NCBI GenBank assembly: GCA_009786455.1
Contig: WQTD01000013.1
Location: 20,847-64,417, forward strand
DNA from: Treponema sp.
Lineage (GTDB): Bacteria; Spirochaetota; Spirochaetia; Treponematales; Breznakiellaceae
DNA length: 43,571 bases
Direction: 5' to 3'
The translations under genes were made by a program, and so were the position numbers. Positions 32,817-41,479 of this stretch are shown here, piece after piece (position 1 is the first letter of the stretch; each line of letters begins with the position of its first letter). The notes below the pieces were generated by a model. The model worked only from the letters and a program-made list of their open reading frames with translations. It had not been told where the DNA came from and ran no database searches.

Positions 32817-33716
32817 ATGAAATTTTCGATACGTTTTGCAGACAAGATAGTCGGCTTTCTTGTCGTGCTTGCGCTTGTCATTTTAATTTTTGTAATATTG
32901 ATGATTGGAAGAAGCCAGAGATGGTTTATTCAGGACAGTGAATATAAAACATTTTTAAACTCCGCTTCCGGCGTCAGTATGAATATGGCTGTTCTATACA
33001 AGGGATTTACGATCGGTCATGTAAAAAAAATCATGCTTACTTCTGATGACAGGGTAGAAGTAATTTTTTCCATCTTTGATGAGCACAGCCTGAGGGTCAG
33101 AGTCGGTTCGATGGTAGAGATTTTGGCAAGCCCCATAGGTTTGGGAAATTCGTTTATTTTCCATCCCGGCAACGGGACTGAACAGCTTGAAGCGGGCAGT
33201 CTGATACCTGAAATTAATTCATTGGAAGCCAGATTCCTTATTGATACAGGGCTAGCCTCCGCTGTCGTTACCAATGACGGAATCAGCAATATCATTAATC
33301 AGGCTAACGCACTTCTTGAAACAATTAATCTTTCCATCGCAGGGACAAATCCTTCAGAGCCGACTTTGGGACAAATTCTCGGCGGAATCAATGAACTTGT
33401 CAATACAATTAACATTCAGCTTAATCCAATCCTGAACAATCTGGATTCTGCCACAGGAAAAATATCAAATCCGGCAATTTATTCGGAGCTTTCAACTTCG
33501 CTTAATTCAATAAACGGAATTCTTGGAAATCTTGAAAAAACAAGCGATTTTATGCCTTCCAATGTTCCCGCCCTTATGGCGGATTTAAATGCCGCTTTGG
33601 CGACATTGCAGGATGTGCTTGTCGCCCTGACAAACAATCCGCTTCTGAGAAGAGGGGTGCCGGAACACAGGGAATCAAGTCCCGGCGGAGCCAATTCAAG
33701 GGATTTGGAATTTTAA
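32817..33716 (+). CDS. mlaD: MlaD-type MCE-domain protein
   Basis: Periplasmic MCE protein anchored in the inner membrane, forming the lipid channel above MlaE. ATG 32817 is chosen: it gives MKFSIRFADKIVGFLVVLALVILIFVILMIGR, a normal N-terminal anchor, with GGGG just upstream (299 aa). The MCE domain follows (~45-125; SGVSMNMAVLYKGFTIGHVKKI, then FHPGNGTE). The C-terminal half (~150-299) is helical and Asn/Leu-rich, as in MCE proteins whose helices extend the tunnel. Confidence 0.9.
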   Translation: MKFSIRFADKIVGFLVVLALVILIFVILMIGRSQRWFIQDSEYKTFLNSASGVSMNMAVLYKGFTIGHVKKIMLTSDDRVEVIFSIFDEHSLRVRVGSMVEILASPIGLGNSFIFHPGNGTEQLEAGSLIPEINSLEARFLIDTGLASAVVTNDGISNIINQANALLETINLSIAGTNPSEPTLGQILGGINELVNTINIQLNPILNNLDSATGKISNPAIYSELSTSLNSINGILGNLEKTSDFMPSNVPALMADLNAALATLQDVLVALTNNPLLRRGVPEHRESSPGGANSRDLEF

Positions 33717-33743
33717 AGGTGTTTTTACACGGGAGTACGTTAA

Positions 33744-34634
33744 ATGAAATATTTACGGGTTTTAATCAGGTGCGTGATATTTTCTGCGCTGGTGATTTTT
33801 ATTTTATGCGGCTGTTCAAGTAAGCCCAAAAACAAAGGCGAAATTTTCGCTCTGCGGAACCGCGCGGAAAACATGCTGGCATTGGGCAACAGGGAAGCCA
33901 GCAGGGGTAATTATGAGAACGCTCATGCAATATTTCTGGAATCCAAAAGAAACGCGGTTTTATCCGATGATCCGTCGGCGATTATCAGGTGCAGTTTATC
34001 GCTTGCAAATAATCTGTACTCGCTTGGAAGGGTTGATGAAGCGTTTATTGAATGGGAAAAAGCAGTCGCAGAAGCGGAAAATTCAAAGAATACAGAACTA
34101 TTGTCCGTTACAAGAATTTTTCTTGCAAGAGGCAGGCTTTTTTCAGGCAGAACTCCGGCAGCGTCAGTATTGGAAGAAGTAAACCGGAATCAGGGATATA
34201 TAAAAACGGACAGGCTTTATATCGCCTTTTCCTGGCAGGTGAAAGCCCTTGCCCAGCGCGCCTTGGGTGCGTACTCTGACGCGGAAAATTCCATCAGGAA
34301 CAGTCTTGAAATTCATGAGAAAGATATGTATCTTGAAAATGCTTCCTACGACTGGTATACATTGGCGTCCATTCGTTCTTTGGCCGGAAATACGCAAGGG
34401 GCGCTTACGGCTTTAAGTTCAGCTATATTGATAGACCGCCGCATTGAGAATTCATGGGGGCTTGCCGCAAGCTGGCGTGCTGTAGGGGATGTTAGCCGCA
34501 AGGCAGGAAGAGAGAAAGAAGCGCTGGAAGCTTACAGCCGCGCAAGAGCGATCTATGAAGCAATAGGAAATGACTTTGAAACCGCGCAGATAGATCAGAG
34601 GATGAATCAGACGACAGAGGACAATAATGAATGA
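33744..34634 (+). CDS. TPR lipoprotein of the Mla-like operon
   Basis: The 296-aa product has a lipoprotein signal peptide (MKYLRVLIRC, hydrophobic core, lipobox LCGC with SSKPK after it). The mature part consists of TPR-like helical pairs (AHAIFLESKRNAVL, RVDEAFIEWEKAVAEAEN, KEALEAYSRARAIYEAIGND). Position behind mlaD suggests a periplasmic partner of the lipid system, perhaps in place of MlaA or MlaC, but this is inference. The stop overlaps the argD start by 8 bases (ATGAATGA). Confidence 0.82.
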   Translation: MKYLRVLIRCVIFSALVIFILCGCSSKPKNKGEIFALRNRAENMLALGNREASRGNYENAHAIFLESKRNAVLSDDPSAIIRCSLSLANNLYSLGRVDEAFIEWEKAVAEAENSKNTELLSVTRIFLARGRLFSGRTPAASVLEEVNRNQGYIKTDRLYIAFSWQVKALAQRALGAYSDAENSIRNSLEIHEKDMYLENASYDWYTLASIRSLAGNTQGALTALSSAILIDRRIENSWGLAASWRAVGDVSRKAGREKEALEAYSRARAIYEAIGNDFETAQIDQRMNQTTEDNNE

Positions 34635-35811
34635 TATTTTCATGAATACATACCACAGACTTCCTGTTACCTTTACAAGGGGTGAAGGGTGCTGGCTTTT
34701 CGATACATCCGGGAAAAAATACCTTGATTTCAGTTCCGGAATTGCTGTAAATCTTTTGGGGCATAATTACCCGCCGCTTGTAAAAGCAGTAGCTGAACAG
34801 GCTGCTAAATTTTTTCATGTGTGCAATTACTATCAAAGCGATACAAGCGCATCTTTCGCGGAAAAACTTGTCGAGGCTGCCGCTCCTGCGGGAATTAAAA
34901 AGGTATTCCTTTCCAATTCAGGAGCGGAAGCGAATGAAGGCGCGTGCAAACTTGCAAGGAAATATTCTCTTCTAAAATATGGAGAGGGAAGGCATACAAT
35001 CGTTACGCTGAAAGGAAGTTTCCACGGAAGGACAATTACCACTCTTGCGGCGACAGGACAGGAAAGATTCCACAGGGATTTCGGTCCGTTTACAGAAGGT
35101 TTTGTCCATATATCCGGCGGTGATATTGAAACCCTTGATAAAGCGCTTGACGGTAAAACGGTTGCGGGGCTTTTAATTGAAGCGGTACAGGGTGAAAGCG
35201 GCATTGTTCCGCAGTCTGAAGAATTTATTGCCGCTGCGGCAAAAATTTGTGCGCAGAGGGATATACTTTTAATGTTTGATGAAATCCAGTGCGGTCTTGG
35301 AAGAACCGGAACTTTTTTTGCGTTTGAACAATACAGGGACGGTGACGGAAATCCTTTAAAAGCGGATATTGTAACTCTTGCCAAAGGTCTTGCAGGGGGA
35401 ATTCCCGCAGGAGCGGTTCTTGCAGGAGAAAAAACCTGCGATGTATTTACAATCGGAGATCACGGAAGCACTTTTGGAGGCAACCCTGCCGCCGCCGCCG
35501 CGGGGCTTGTTGTGCTTCAGACAATCAACACAAACGCTTTTTTATCAGAAATAAAAAGAAAGGGTGAAGTTTTTATATCGAAGATTAAAAAACTTTCCAA
35601 AGTGAAAGAAGTTAGGGGAAAAGGTTTGATGATAGCGATGGATATCGAAGGGGAAGCATGGTCTGTTCTTGAAAGAGCGGCGGCGCGTGCTGAATGCGGT
35701 CTTCTTCTGCTGATGGCCGGAACCAATACCCTGCGCCTTTTGCCCCCCTATGTTATTAACGATGAGGAGATAGAGCAGGGGCTTGCGATATTAGATGAAT
35801 TACTCGGTTAG
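34627..35811 (+). CDS. argD: Acetylornithine aminotransferase (class III)
   Basis: PLP-dependent transaminase of arginine synthesis; related enzymes use succinylornithine or other omega-amino acids. The 394-aa protein shows the class III blocks: FDTSGKKYLDFSSGIAVNLLGH, SNSGAEANEGACKLARK, SFHGRTITTLAATGQ, LLMFDEIQCGLGRTG and the PLP Lys in TLAKGLAGGIPAGA, then HGSTFGGNPAAAAA. Length is typical. Overlaps the lipoprotein gene upstream and, by 12 bases at its 3' end, the convergent TtcA-like gene. No other arg genes are in view, so exact substrate is not certain. Confidence 0.88.
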   Translation: MNDIFMNTYHRLPVTFTRGEGCWLFDTSGKKYLDFSSGIAVNLLGHNYPPLVKAVAEQAAKFFHVCNYYQSDTSASFAEKLVEAAAPAGIKKVFLSNSGAEANEGACKLARKYSLLKYGEGRHTIVTLKGSFHGRTITTLAATGQERFHRDFGPFTEGFVHISGGDIETLDKALDGKTVAGLLIEAVQGESGIVPQSEEFIAAAAKICAQRDILLMFDEIQCGLGRTGTFFAFEQYRDGDGNPLKADIVTLAKGLAGGIPAGAVLAGEKTCDVFTIGDHGSTFGGNPAAAAAGLVVLQTINTNAFLSEIKRKGEVFISKIKKLSKVKEVRGKGLMIAMDIEGEAWSVLERAAARAECGLLLLMAGTNTLRLLPPYVINDEEIEQGLAILDELLG

Positions 35812-36540
35812 GTAGTCGTTCTTTCCTTCAGCTAACGCTTTTAAAATTCTTCTTTTTATATCGCCTGCGTCTACGCCGGTAAATTCCGCGAGCCGCCTTC
35901 TCATCTCGTGCCGTTTGGAATTCTGTCCGTAGGGACAGGTGCATGCGTTTTTCAGAATATTATTTTCCGCGGCGCAGGCGATAATCTGTTTTTCTTCAAG
36001 AAGCGCAAGCGGACGAATTAAGCTTACAGGATATTTTTTGTATTTTAAAAGAATTGGCATTGCAAGAAGTGTTCCTTTTGAACAGAGATTCATAAAAAAA
36101 GTTTCGATAATGTCGTCAAGATGATGCCCAAGCGCGATTTTATTAAAACCGTTTTCTACCGCGTATTTTAAAAGCTCTGTTCTCCTCTGGGTAGAGCACC
36201 AGTAGCAGTTCATTTTTTTGCCTTCCTTGAGCCTGCCGATGACAGGCACAAAAAGGTCTGTAAACGGCACTCCCCATTCATCAAGCTTTTCCGACAATGC
36301 GCCCTTTTTACAGCAGGCGCAAAAATCAGTGCTTATGTGCAGGGCGGAAAGTTCGCAGTTCAACTTGAGCGCAGGTTTTATTGCAGATAACGCCCATGAG
36401 AGTACGCTTGAATCCTTTCCTCCCGAAACTGCGACAAGCACACGGTCTCCTTCACAGATGAGGGAACGTTCCATAACTGCTCTGGTAACGAGCTTCTTCA
36501 CTGTTTCGCATGCGTTTGTTTTACGGAAAAACCTTTTCAT
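35800..36540 (-). CDS. TtcA-family tRNA thiolation protein
   Basis: ATP-pyrophosphatase of the TtcA/TilS superfamily; TtcA makes 2-thiocytidine at position 32 of the tRNA anticodon loop with a [4Fe-4S] cluster. The 246-aa protein has the PP-loop VAVSGGKDSS (~40-49), the CYWCSTQRRTEL pair of Cys (CxxC), GHHLDDIIETFFMN, and the third Cys in the TCPYGQNSKRHEMRR segment, which fits TtcA and not TilS. An extra CACCKK lies earlier. Starts 12 bases after the Uma2 gene. Specific nucleotide not provable here. Confidence 0.82.
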   Translation of the reverse strand: MKRFFRKTNACETVKKLVTRAVMERSLICEGDRVLVAVSGGKDSSVLSWALSAIKPALKLNCELSALHISTDFCACCKKGALSEKLDEWGVPFTDLFVPVIGRLKEGKKMNCYWCSTQRRTELLKYAVENGFNKIALGHHLDDIIETFFMNLCSKGTLLAMPILLKYKKYPVSLIRPLALLEEKQIIACAAENNILKNACTCPYGQNSKRHEMRRRLAEFTGVDAGDIKRRILKALAEGKNDYLTE

Positions 36541-36552
36541 AAGAGGCGTTTT

Positions 36553-37122
36553 TTATTCTTCGAATACCTGTTCAAGGGATATATAAAGGTCTGTAAAAAT
36601 ACCGACAGGAACGTCTGCGTCTTTTTTGTACAGGAAAGTTAAAATCGCTCCTTCCTGAAAGCGGTAAGCTGTAAGTCCTTTGTTTTCGGGGTCTACAATC
36701 CAGTATTCGCGGACGCCCGCGTCTTGATAAAGTCTTAGCTTTCTCTGCATTTCAATGGCGGTATTGGAAGGAGAGAGCACTTCAATTACAAGGTCAGGAG
36801 CGCCGCGGCAGCCTTCGAAACCCCGCTTTTTTTCATCGCAGATAACGGTAATATCAGGCTGAACTACAGTGTCATCCCTCTCATCTTCCCTGTAAAAAAG
36901 ACGGACATCAAAGGGAGCAGGATATACCCTGCATGGTTTTCCTCTTAAATAGTTATAGAACTGGTTAAAAATTGAGCCAAGAATTTCCTGATGCTGTGAA
37001 TTCGGCGCTGACATTGCGTATGCTTCGCCGTAGATAACCTCAAAACGCTCCCCCTCAGCAAGCTCCCATCTCTTGTAATCAGTGTATGTGTAGAATTCGT
37101 CTTCTTTGGGTAATGCACTCAT
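36553..37122 (-). CDS. Uma2-family (DUF820) putative endonuclease
   Basis: PD-(D/E)XK-fold protein of unknown biological role, frequent in cyanobacteria and in treponemes. The 189-aa product has the family landmarks VVQPDITVICDEKK, GAPDLVIEVLSPSNTAIE (acidic metal-binding residues) and KLRLYQDAGVREYWIVDPENK. The start at 37122 has no ribosome site; a promoter's -10 ends 6 bases before it, so the message may be leaderless. It precedes the TtcA-like gene by 12 bases and could be cotranscribed with it. Confidence 0.88.
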   Translation of the reverse strand: MSALPKEDEFYTYTDYKRWELAEGERFEVIYGEAYAMSAPNSQHQEILGSIFNQFYNYLRGKPCRVYPAPFDVRLFYREDERDDTVVQPDITVICDEKKRGFEGCRGAPDLVIEVLSPSNTAIEMQRKLRLYQDAGVREYWIVDPENKGLTAYRFQEGAILTFLYKKDADVPVGIFTDLYISLEQVFEE

Positions 37123-37128
37123 AAAGCC

Positions 37129-37157
37129 ATTTTAAAGTAACCAACGGCAAATAGCAA
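37129..37157 (-). promoter_or_regulatory. Promoter abutting the Uma2 gene start
   Basis: Minus strand TTGCTA (37157-37152), 17 bases, TAAAAT (37134-37129), then GGCTTT and the ATG at 37122. Confidence 0.5.
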
Positions 37158-37214
37158 TATAAAAAAGCTGTTTGGAAACTTCAGTTTAAGCGGTATAATT
37201 TTCAGAATGAAGTG

Positions 37215-38534
37215 TTAGTTTTCTTTTCCAAACACATCCTGCAAAACAAGGCTTGCCAATAAAAAACCCGCACTCGCCGTTACTGTGACGATGCTGCCGT
37301 TAACGGGTTTTTTGTCCGGAGATACAGACTCTCTTTTTTTTACAGGTTCTTCGTCCGAGTAAACAACCGTAAAATCGCCTTTGAAGCCGCGTTTCTTTAA
37401 TCCCTGCCTCACAACTCTGGCTAACGGGCAGACATTTGTTTTCCAGATTGACGCAGTTTTAATGCGCGAAGGATCCATTTTAAAAGCCATGCCCATTGAT
37501 GAAAAAAGGACAGCTTTGGAATCGCAGACTGTTTCCAGCAAATCAAGTTTATGCGTAACGGTATCAATTGCGTCTATCACATAATCAGCTTCTTCAATGC
37601 CGAATGTTTTTGCATTTTCGCGGCAAAAAAGTTTGTCATACGCGGTTATTTTACAATCAGGGTTTATTTCAAGTAAACGTTTTTTCAAAACTTCTGCTTT
37701 TGGAATTCCAATTGTTAGGGAAGTAGCTTCTATCTGCCTGTTGATGTTTGAAGAGCAGACAGTATCATGATCAATGATTCCGATTTTCCCGATGCCTGAA
37801 CGAACAAGCGCTTCCGCTGCCCAGCTTCCTACTCCTCCCAATCCAAAAATCAGCACGCTCTTATGCGATAGTTTTTCCAATCCTTCTTCTCCTGTTAAAA
37901 GAATGAGTCTGGAGAACATATCGCGAAGAGACATACAGGTGCGGAGCTGCTGTTCGGTATTTTTATTAGCTTCGTCTTTGCGTTTTTGGGTAAGTTTATC
38001 CGAGTATCTTTCTTTTTCACTGAAAATACAGCCGCAGTATTTCTGCATGTAAAAATTTCCAGCTCTGGCTCTTGCCTGCCCTTCGCGGAAGAACGGTCGG
38101 AAATCCCTGTATAAAAATTCTACTCCGTATTTTTTTCCCTCTTCTTCGCCGATACGCCGTATTTTTTCATGATCCTGATACGGGCTGATCAAAAGGGTTG
38201 TAGAAAAAGAGGGATAACCTTTTTGGGCAGCAAAGGAAGCTGTTCTCTGTAAACGCATTCTGTAGCATCTTTCGCACCGTTCTGGTTTTTCATCCATGCA
38301 CGGGGATATGGTTTTTAAAAAATGGACAAGTCCGTAATCACCATCAGTATCATATTCAAGTTTTTCGTTAGCTGCAAAAAGGCTGAGGGATTCCCTTCGG
38401 GATTTGTATTCTGTAAACGGATGGATATTCGGATTATACAAAAAAAGACGCGGCTGGATGCCTTCAGCGCGAAGGGAAGTTAAACATCCTGCTAAGCAGG
38501 GAGCGCAGCAGCAATGAAGAAGAAGTTCATCCAT
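37215..38534 (-). CDS. QueH-TcdA fusion (two tRNA anticodon-loop modification enzymes)
   Basis: The 439-aa protein joins two families. Residues ~1-185 are QueH (epoxyqueuosine reductase, last step of queuosine at position 34): LLHCCCAPC (Cys8-10, 13), CERCYRMRL and YCGCIFSEKERY give the cluster-binding Cys. Residues ~205-439 are TcdA/CsdL, an E1-like ATP-dependent dehydratase making cyclic t6A at position 37: LIFGLGGVGSWAAEALVRSG, the SNINRQI segment and DAIDTVTHKLDLL. The frame is continuous with a Lys/Asn/Glu-rich linker (KRKDEANKNTEQQ). The gene is 9 bases from priA. Confidence 0.88.
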   Translation of the reverse strand: MDELLLHCCCAPCLAGCLTSLRAEGIQPRLFLYNPNIHPFTEYKSRRESLSLFAANEKLEYDTDGDYGLVHFLKTISPCMDEKPERCERCYRMRLQRTASFAAQKGYPSFSTTLLISPYQDHEKIRRIGEEEGKKYGVEFLYRDFRPFFREGQARARAGNFYMQKYCGCIFSEKERYSDKLTQKRKDEANKNTEQQLRTCMSLRDMFSRLILLTGEEGLEKLSHKSVLIFGLGGVGSWAAEALVRSGIGKIGIIDHDTVCSSNINRQIEATSLTIGIPKAEVLKKRLLEINPDCKITAYDKLFCRENAKTFGIEEADYVIDAIDTVTHKLDLLETVCDSKAVLFSSMGMAFKMDPSRIKTASIWKTNVCPLARVVRQGLKKRGFKGDFTVVYSDEEPVKKRESVSPDKKPVNGSIVTVTASAGFLLASLVLQDVFGKEN

Positions 38535-38543
38535 GATAATATT

Positions 38544-40547
38544 TTACAGCATACTGACCGGATCAACATCAGCTTCAAGGTATGTTTTTGCGTCCCTTCC
38601 TTTTTCATAATTTTCAAGAAGCCGGCGGACTGCCGCGTGCAAAGAACCCATATCAGCGCTTCTTAGGATAATATGCTTTCTGTGATTATTATTTATTACG
38701 CCGATAGGACACTCCGCCGGACCGAGCATATCGGCGCCTTTGGGAAGAATTTTTTCCGCAAGTGAGGCAAGGCGGTTAATCGCTTCAGATGCGCGTTTTT
38801 CCTCTCTTGCTCTGACTGTAAAACGGATTATCCTTGAAAACGGCGGAAAATTTAAAGCTCTCCTTTGAGCGAGTTCCGCATTATAAAAGCCTGAAACATC
38901 CATTGCGCAGGATTTTTTAATAACCGGGTCTTCCATTCGCAGAGTCTGAACAATAACCTTGCTGTCAGGAAAGTAGCGTCCCGCCCGTCCTGCTACCTGA
39001 ACAATCAGTGAAAATGTCCTCTCCGCCGCGCGGAAATCAGGCATATTAAGCCCGGTATCCGCAAAAATTACTCCCACTAAACGGACTCCCGGAAAGTTCA
39101 ATCCTTTAGCGACCATCTGCGTTCCAAGCAGTATGTCAATCATTCCTGCCTTAAATTGCGTCAGCGTTTCTTCAAGATTTCCAGACGGAGATTTTTTATT
39201 TTTTCCGGCAGTATCAGCGTCAACGCGGCAAAGACGTAAATCCGGGAAACTCTGCCGCACTTCCTCTTCGATCATTTCCGTGCCGAAACCGCGGTAACCT
39301 GCCTGAACAGAACCGCATTTGGGACAGGAAGCAGGCGGCGGTTCCGAGTAACCGCAGTAATGACAGATACAGGATGAGCGGCTCTTATGCCATGTGAGTG
39401 ATACTGAACAGCGGCGGCAGAGCTGTTCCCATCCGCAGTCAGGACACTGGTAAAAATGAGCAAAACCTCTCCGGTTTAAAAATAAAATTGACTGTTTTCC
39501 CATTCGGGCTGTAGAGAGAATTTCATCTTTTAATTCCTTGGTAAGGCATCCCTGCGTCTTTACAAGACTGACAGGTATAATTTGCGGCATTCTTCCGCCG
39601 GAAAGACGGCGCGTTAGGTCAAGACGTTTGATACCGCCTTCGGACATCAGTTTCCACGCCTCCACCGAAGGAGTGGCTGAACCCATCACAATAACAGCTC
39701 CTTCCTGAGAGCAGCGCCTGAGAGCGACCTGCCTTGCGTGATAGCGCGGAGTGCTGCCCGATTTATAGGAGCCGTCGTGTTCTTCATCAATGATTACAAG
39801 CCCAAGATTCGGAACAGGCGCGAATACCGCGCTTCGCGGTCCGATTACAATCGGCGCTTTTCCCGCTCTTATCCTCATCCATTCGGCGAGGCGGGAAGAG
39901 GGACTCATCCCTGAATGAAGGGTGGCGGCAAGAGAGCCGAAACGCTCTTCGATCATTTTCGCTGTCTGGCGGGTTAGTGAAATTTCAGGAACAAGATAGA
40001 TAACTGACCTGCCGGCGTTAAGCGCAAACTGGGAAGCGCGCAGGAATACTTCTGTTTTTCCCGAACCGGTTATTCCGAAAAGGTAGAACATCCCAGCGCT
40101 TTTTCCCGTACCGGCGGCTGATATTCCGGAATTAATGGCGTTTAACGCAACTGCCTGCTCATCGGATAGGGAAAGGGCGTTTGCGTTTTCTTCATCGCTT
40201 TGCGGCAGCGAAGGCGTTATAATTTTCCTGCCTGACGGAATCATTGCAGCTAACGCTTGTCCTGCGCTGCATAGATAAAAACCCGCCATCCAGCGGGCTG
40301 TCTGTATGTCGCTGTCGCCGAATAAAAACCCTTCTTTATCCACAACGCGCCGGATTTTTTTTACTGAATCAACAGTTACGCCTTCGGGAAGATCATCACG
40401 CTGCGCGATGATGTAGCCGAGACAGTCTCTTTTTCCAAAGGGAACCATCGCGCGTTTCCCGATGGCGGCCTCGCTTTTATCATCAATTTGATAAGTGAAA
40501 CTCCGATCTGAAGGAATATTAAAAACCAGCTCGAAATAAGGCGCCAA
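38544..40547 (-). CDS. priA: Primosomal helicase PriA
   Basis: 3'-5' helicase that restarts stalled replication forks. The start is TTG 40547, directly after the stop of the upstream gene, with GAGGA 7-8 bases before it; it gives LAPYFELVFNIPSDRSFTY, the usual PriA N-terminus. Helicase motifs: GITGSGKTEVFL (Walker A), VIIDEEHDGSYKSG (DEEH box), GSATPS, and a Cys-rich zinc region (CPDCGWEQLCRRCS, CHYCG, CPKCGS). RAAERTFSLIVQVAGRAGR is helicase motif VI. 667 aa. Confidence 0.96.
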   Translation of the reverse strand: MAPYFELVFNIPSDRSFTYQIDDKSEAAIGKRAMVPFGKRDCLGYIIAQRDDLPEGVTVDSVKKIRRVVDKEGFLFGDSDIQTARWMAGFYLCSAGQALAAMIPSGRKIITPSLPQSDEENANALSLSDEQAVALNAINSGISAAGTGKSAGMFYLFGITGSGKTEVFLRASQFALNAGRSVIYLVPEISLTRQTAKMIEERFGSLAATLHSGMSPSSRLAEWMRIRAGKAPIVIGPRSAVFAPVPNLGLVIIDEEHDGSYKSGSTPRYHARQVALRRCSQEGAVIVMGSATPSVEAWKLMSEGGIKRLDLTRRLSGGRMPQIIPVSLVKTQGCLTKELKDEILSTARMGKQSILFLNRRGFAHFYQCPDCGWEQLCRRCSVSLTWHKSRSSCICHYCGYSEPPPASCPKCGSVQAGYRGFGTEMIEEEVRQSFPDLRLCRVDADTAGKNKKSPSGNLEETLTQFKAGMIDILLGTQMVAKGLNFPGVRLVGVIFADTGLNMPDFRAAERTFSLIVQVAGRAGRYFPDSKVIVQTLRMEDPVIKKSCAMDVSGFYNAELAQRRALNFPPFSRIIRFTVRAREEKRASEAINRLASLAEKILPKGADMLGPAECPIGVINNNHRKHIILRSADMGSLHAAVRRLLENYEKGRDAKTYLEADVDPVSML

Positions 40548-41261
40548 TTATAATTCCTCATTCCGGGAGCTGTCAATTTTTAGTCGTAAAAGTTTTAAAT
40601 CTTCCCAAGCCGGACGTTTAAGGTCTTCGCTACGTAAAAGCGCCGCAGGATGGTACGTTACAAGAAAAGGGAAACTTGATCCTGCTATATCAAGGAATGT
40701 GAATTTCCCGCGCAGTTTTCCTATCGGTTCTGAAGTTCCAAGAAGGGTTTGCGCCGCGACTCTTCCCGCAGCCAGAATGAATTTCGGCTTTAACAGCGTA
40801 ATCTGACGTTCAAGAAAATGCGCACAAGCGGCGGTTTCTTCAGGGTGAGGATCGCGGTTACCGGGAGGTCTGCATTTAACGACATTTGCAATAAAACAGT
40901 TTTCATTGCGCGAAAGGTTTATGGACAAGAGCATTTTATCCAAAAGCTGACCGGCTCTGCCGACAAAGGGACGTCCCTGCGCGTCTTCTTCCTGACCGGG
41001 ACCTTCGCCGATTACCATAACAAGCGGTGAAAGACAACCTTCGCCGGGGGCGGCGTTTTGTCTTTTTTCGGAAAGAGAACAATTGCTGCAAGCTCTGATT
41101 TCTGCGGCGATCTTCTCAATTGTATCGAAATCATCTGAATTTAAACGGGGATTATCGTCATATTTATCTTCTTTTGGCGATTTACGATACCCGCAGTCAA
41201 GAAAATCATTTGTTATATCAAGAAAACGCGCAAATTTCTGTTTATCTGTCAAAGTCATCAT
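40548..41261 (-). CDS. Family 4 uracil-DNA glycosylase
   Basis: Removes uracil from DNA; contains a [4Fe-4S] cluster. The 237-aa protein has GEGPGQEEDAQGRPFVGRAGQLL (motif A), the C-terminal HPAALL motif (YHPAALLRS), and cluster Cys in CSNCSLSEKR, VVKCRPPGNR and TAACAHFLE. An N-terminal extension of about 50 residues precedes the core. Two adjacent ATG codons start the frame; the first is taken. It is followed without a gap by priA, so the two are likely one repair/restart operon. Confidence 0.92.
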   Translation of the reverse strand: MMTLTDKQKFARFLDITNDFLDCGYRKSPKEDKYDDNPRLNSDDFDTIEKIAAEIRACSNCSLSEKRQNAAPGEGCLSPLVMVIGEGPGQEEDAQGRPFVGRAGQLLDKMLLSINLSRNENCFIANVVKCRPPGNRDPHPEETAACAHFLERQITLLKPKFILAAGRVAAQTLLGTSEPIGKLRGKFTFLDIAGSSFPFLVTYHPAALLRSEDLKRPAWEDLKLLRLKIDSSRNEEL

Positions 41262-41362
41262 CTAATTCAACCTTATGTTTGGTTATAAGTAAAGGTGTTT
41301 TCCTGAGAAATTCATACAGAAACACTGGAATATACAAATAAAAATTTGATTAAAAAATAAAT

Positions 41363-41378
41363 ACACAAAATATGGTGT
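41363..41378 (+). promoter_or_regulatory. Candidate NrdR box upstream of nrdR
   Basis: ACACAAAATATGGTGT is a 16-base near-palindrome close to the NrdR operator consensus (acaCwAtATaTwGtgt). It ends 6 bases before the -35 of the nrdR promoter, so a bound repressor could affect transcription. Confidence 0.5.
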
Positions 41379-41384
41379 ATCCTA

Positions 41385-41414
41385 TTGACTTGTACGCTAT
41401 ATATGAGGTACTAT
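41385..41414 (+). promoter_or_regulatory. nrdR promoter
   Basis: TTGACT (41385-41390), 18 bases, TACTAT (41409-41414). The -10 lies inside a series of GTAC-bounded AT-rich segments, so access to it may be controlled. Confidence 0.6.
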
Positions 41415-41459
41415 ATGTATAAAGTTGGTACACATATAGGGTACTATATATAGCGGTAC
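41392..41459 (+). promoter_or_regulatory. Five GTAC motifs with long inverted arms over the nrdR promoter
   Basis: GTAC occurs at 41392, 41408, 41428, 41441 and 41456. TTGTACGCTATATAT at the left end is the inverted counterpart, with one inserted base, of ATATATAGCGGTACAA at the right end. Between them are ACTATATG and ACATATAG segments. This looks like a multi-site operator or a foldable leader. Confidence 0.6.
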
Positions 41460-41479
41460 AAACAAGAAGGTAACACAAT

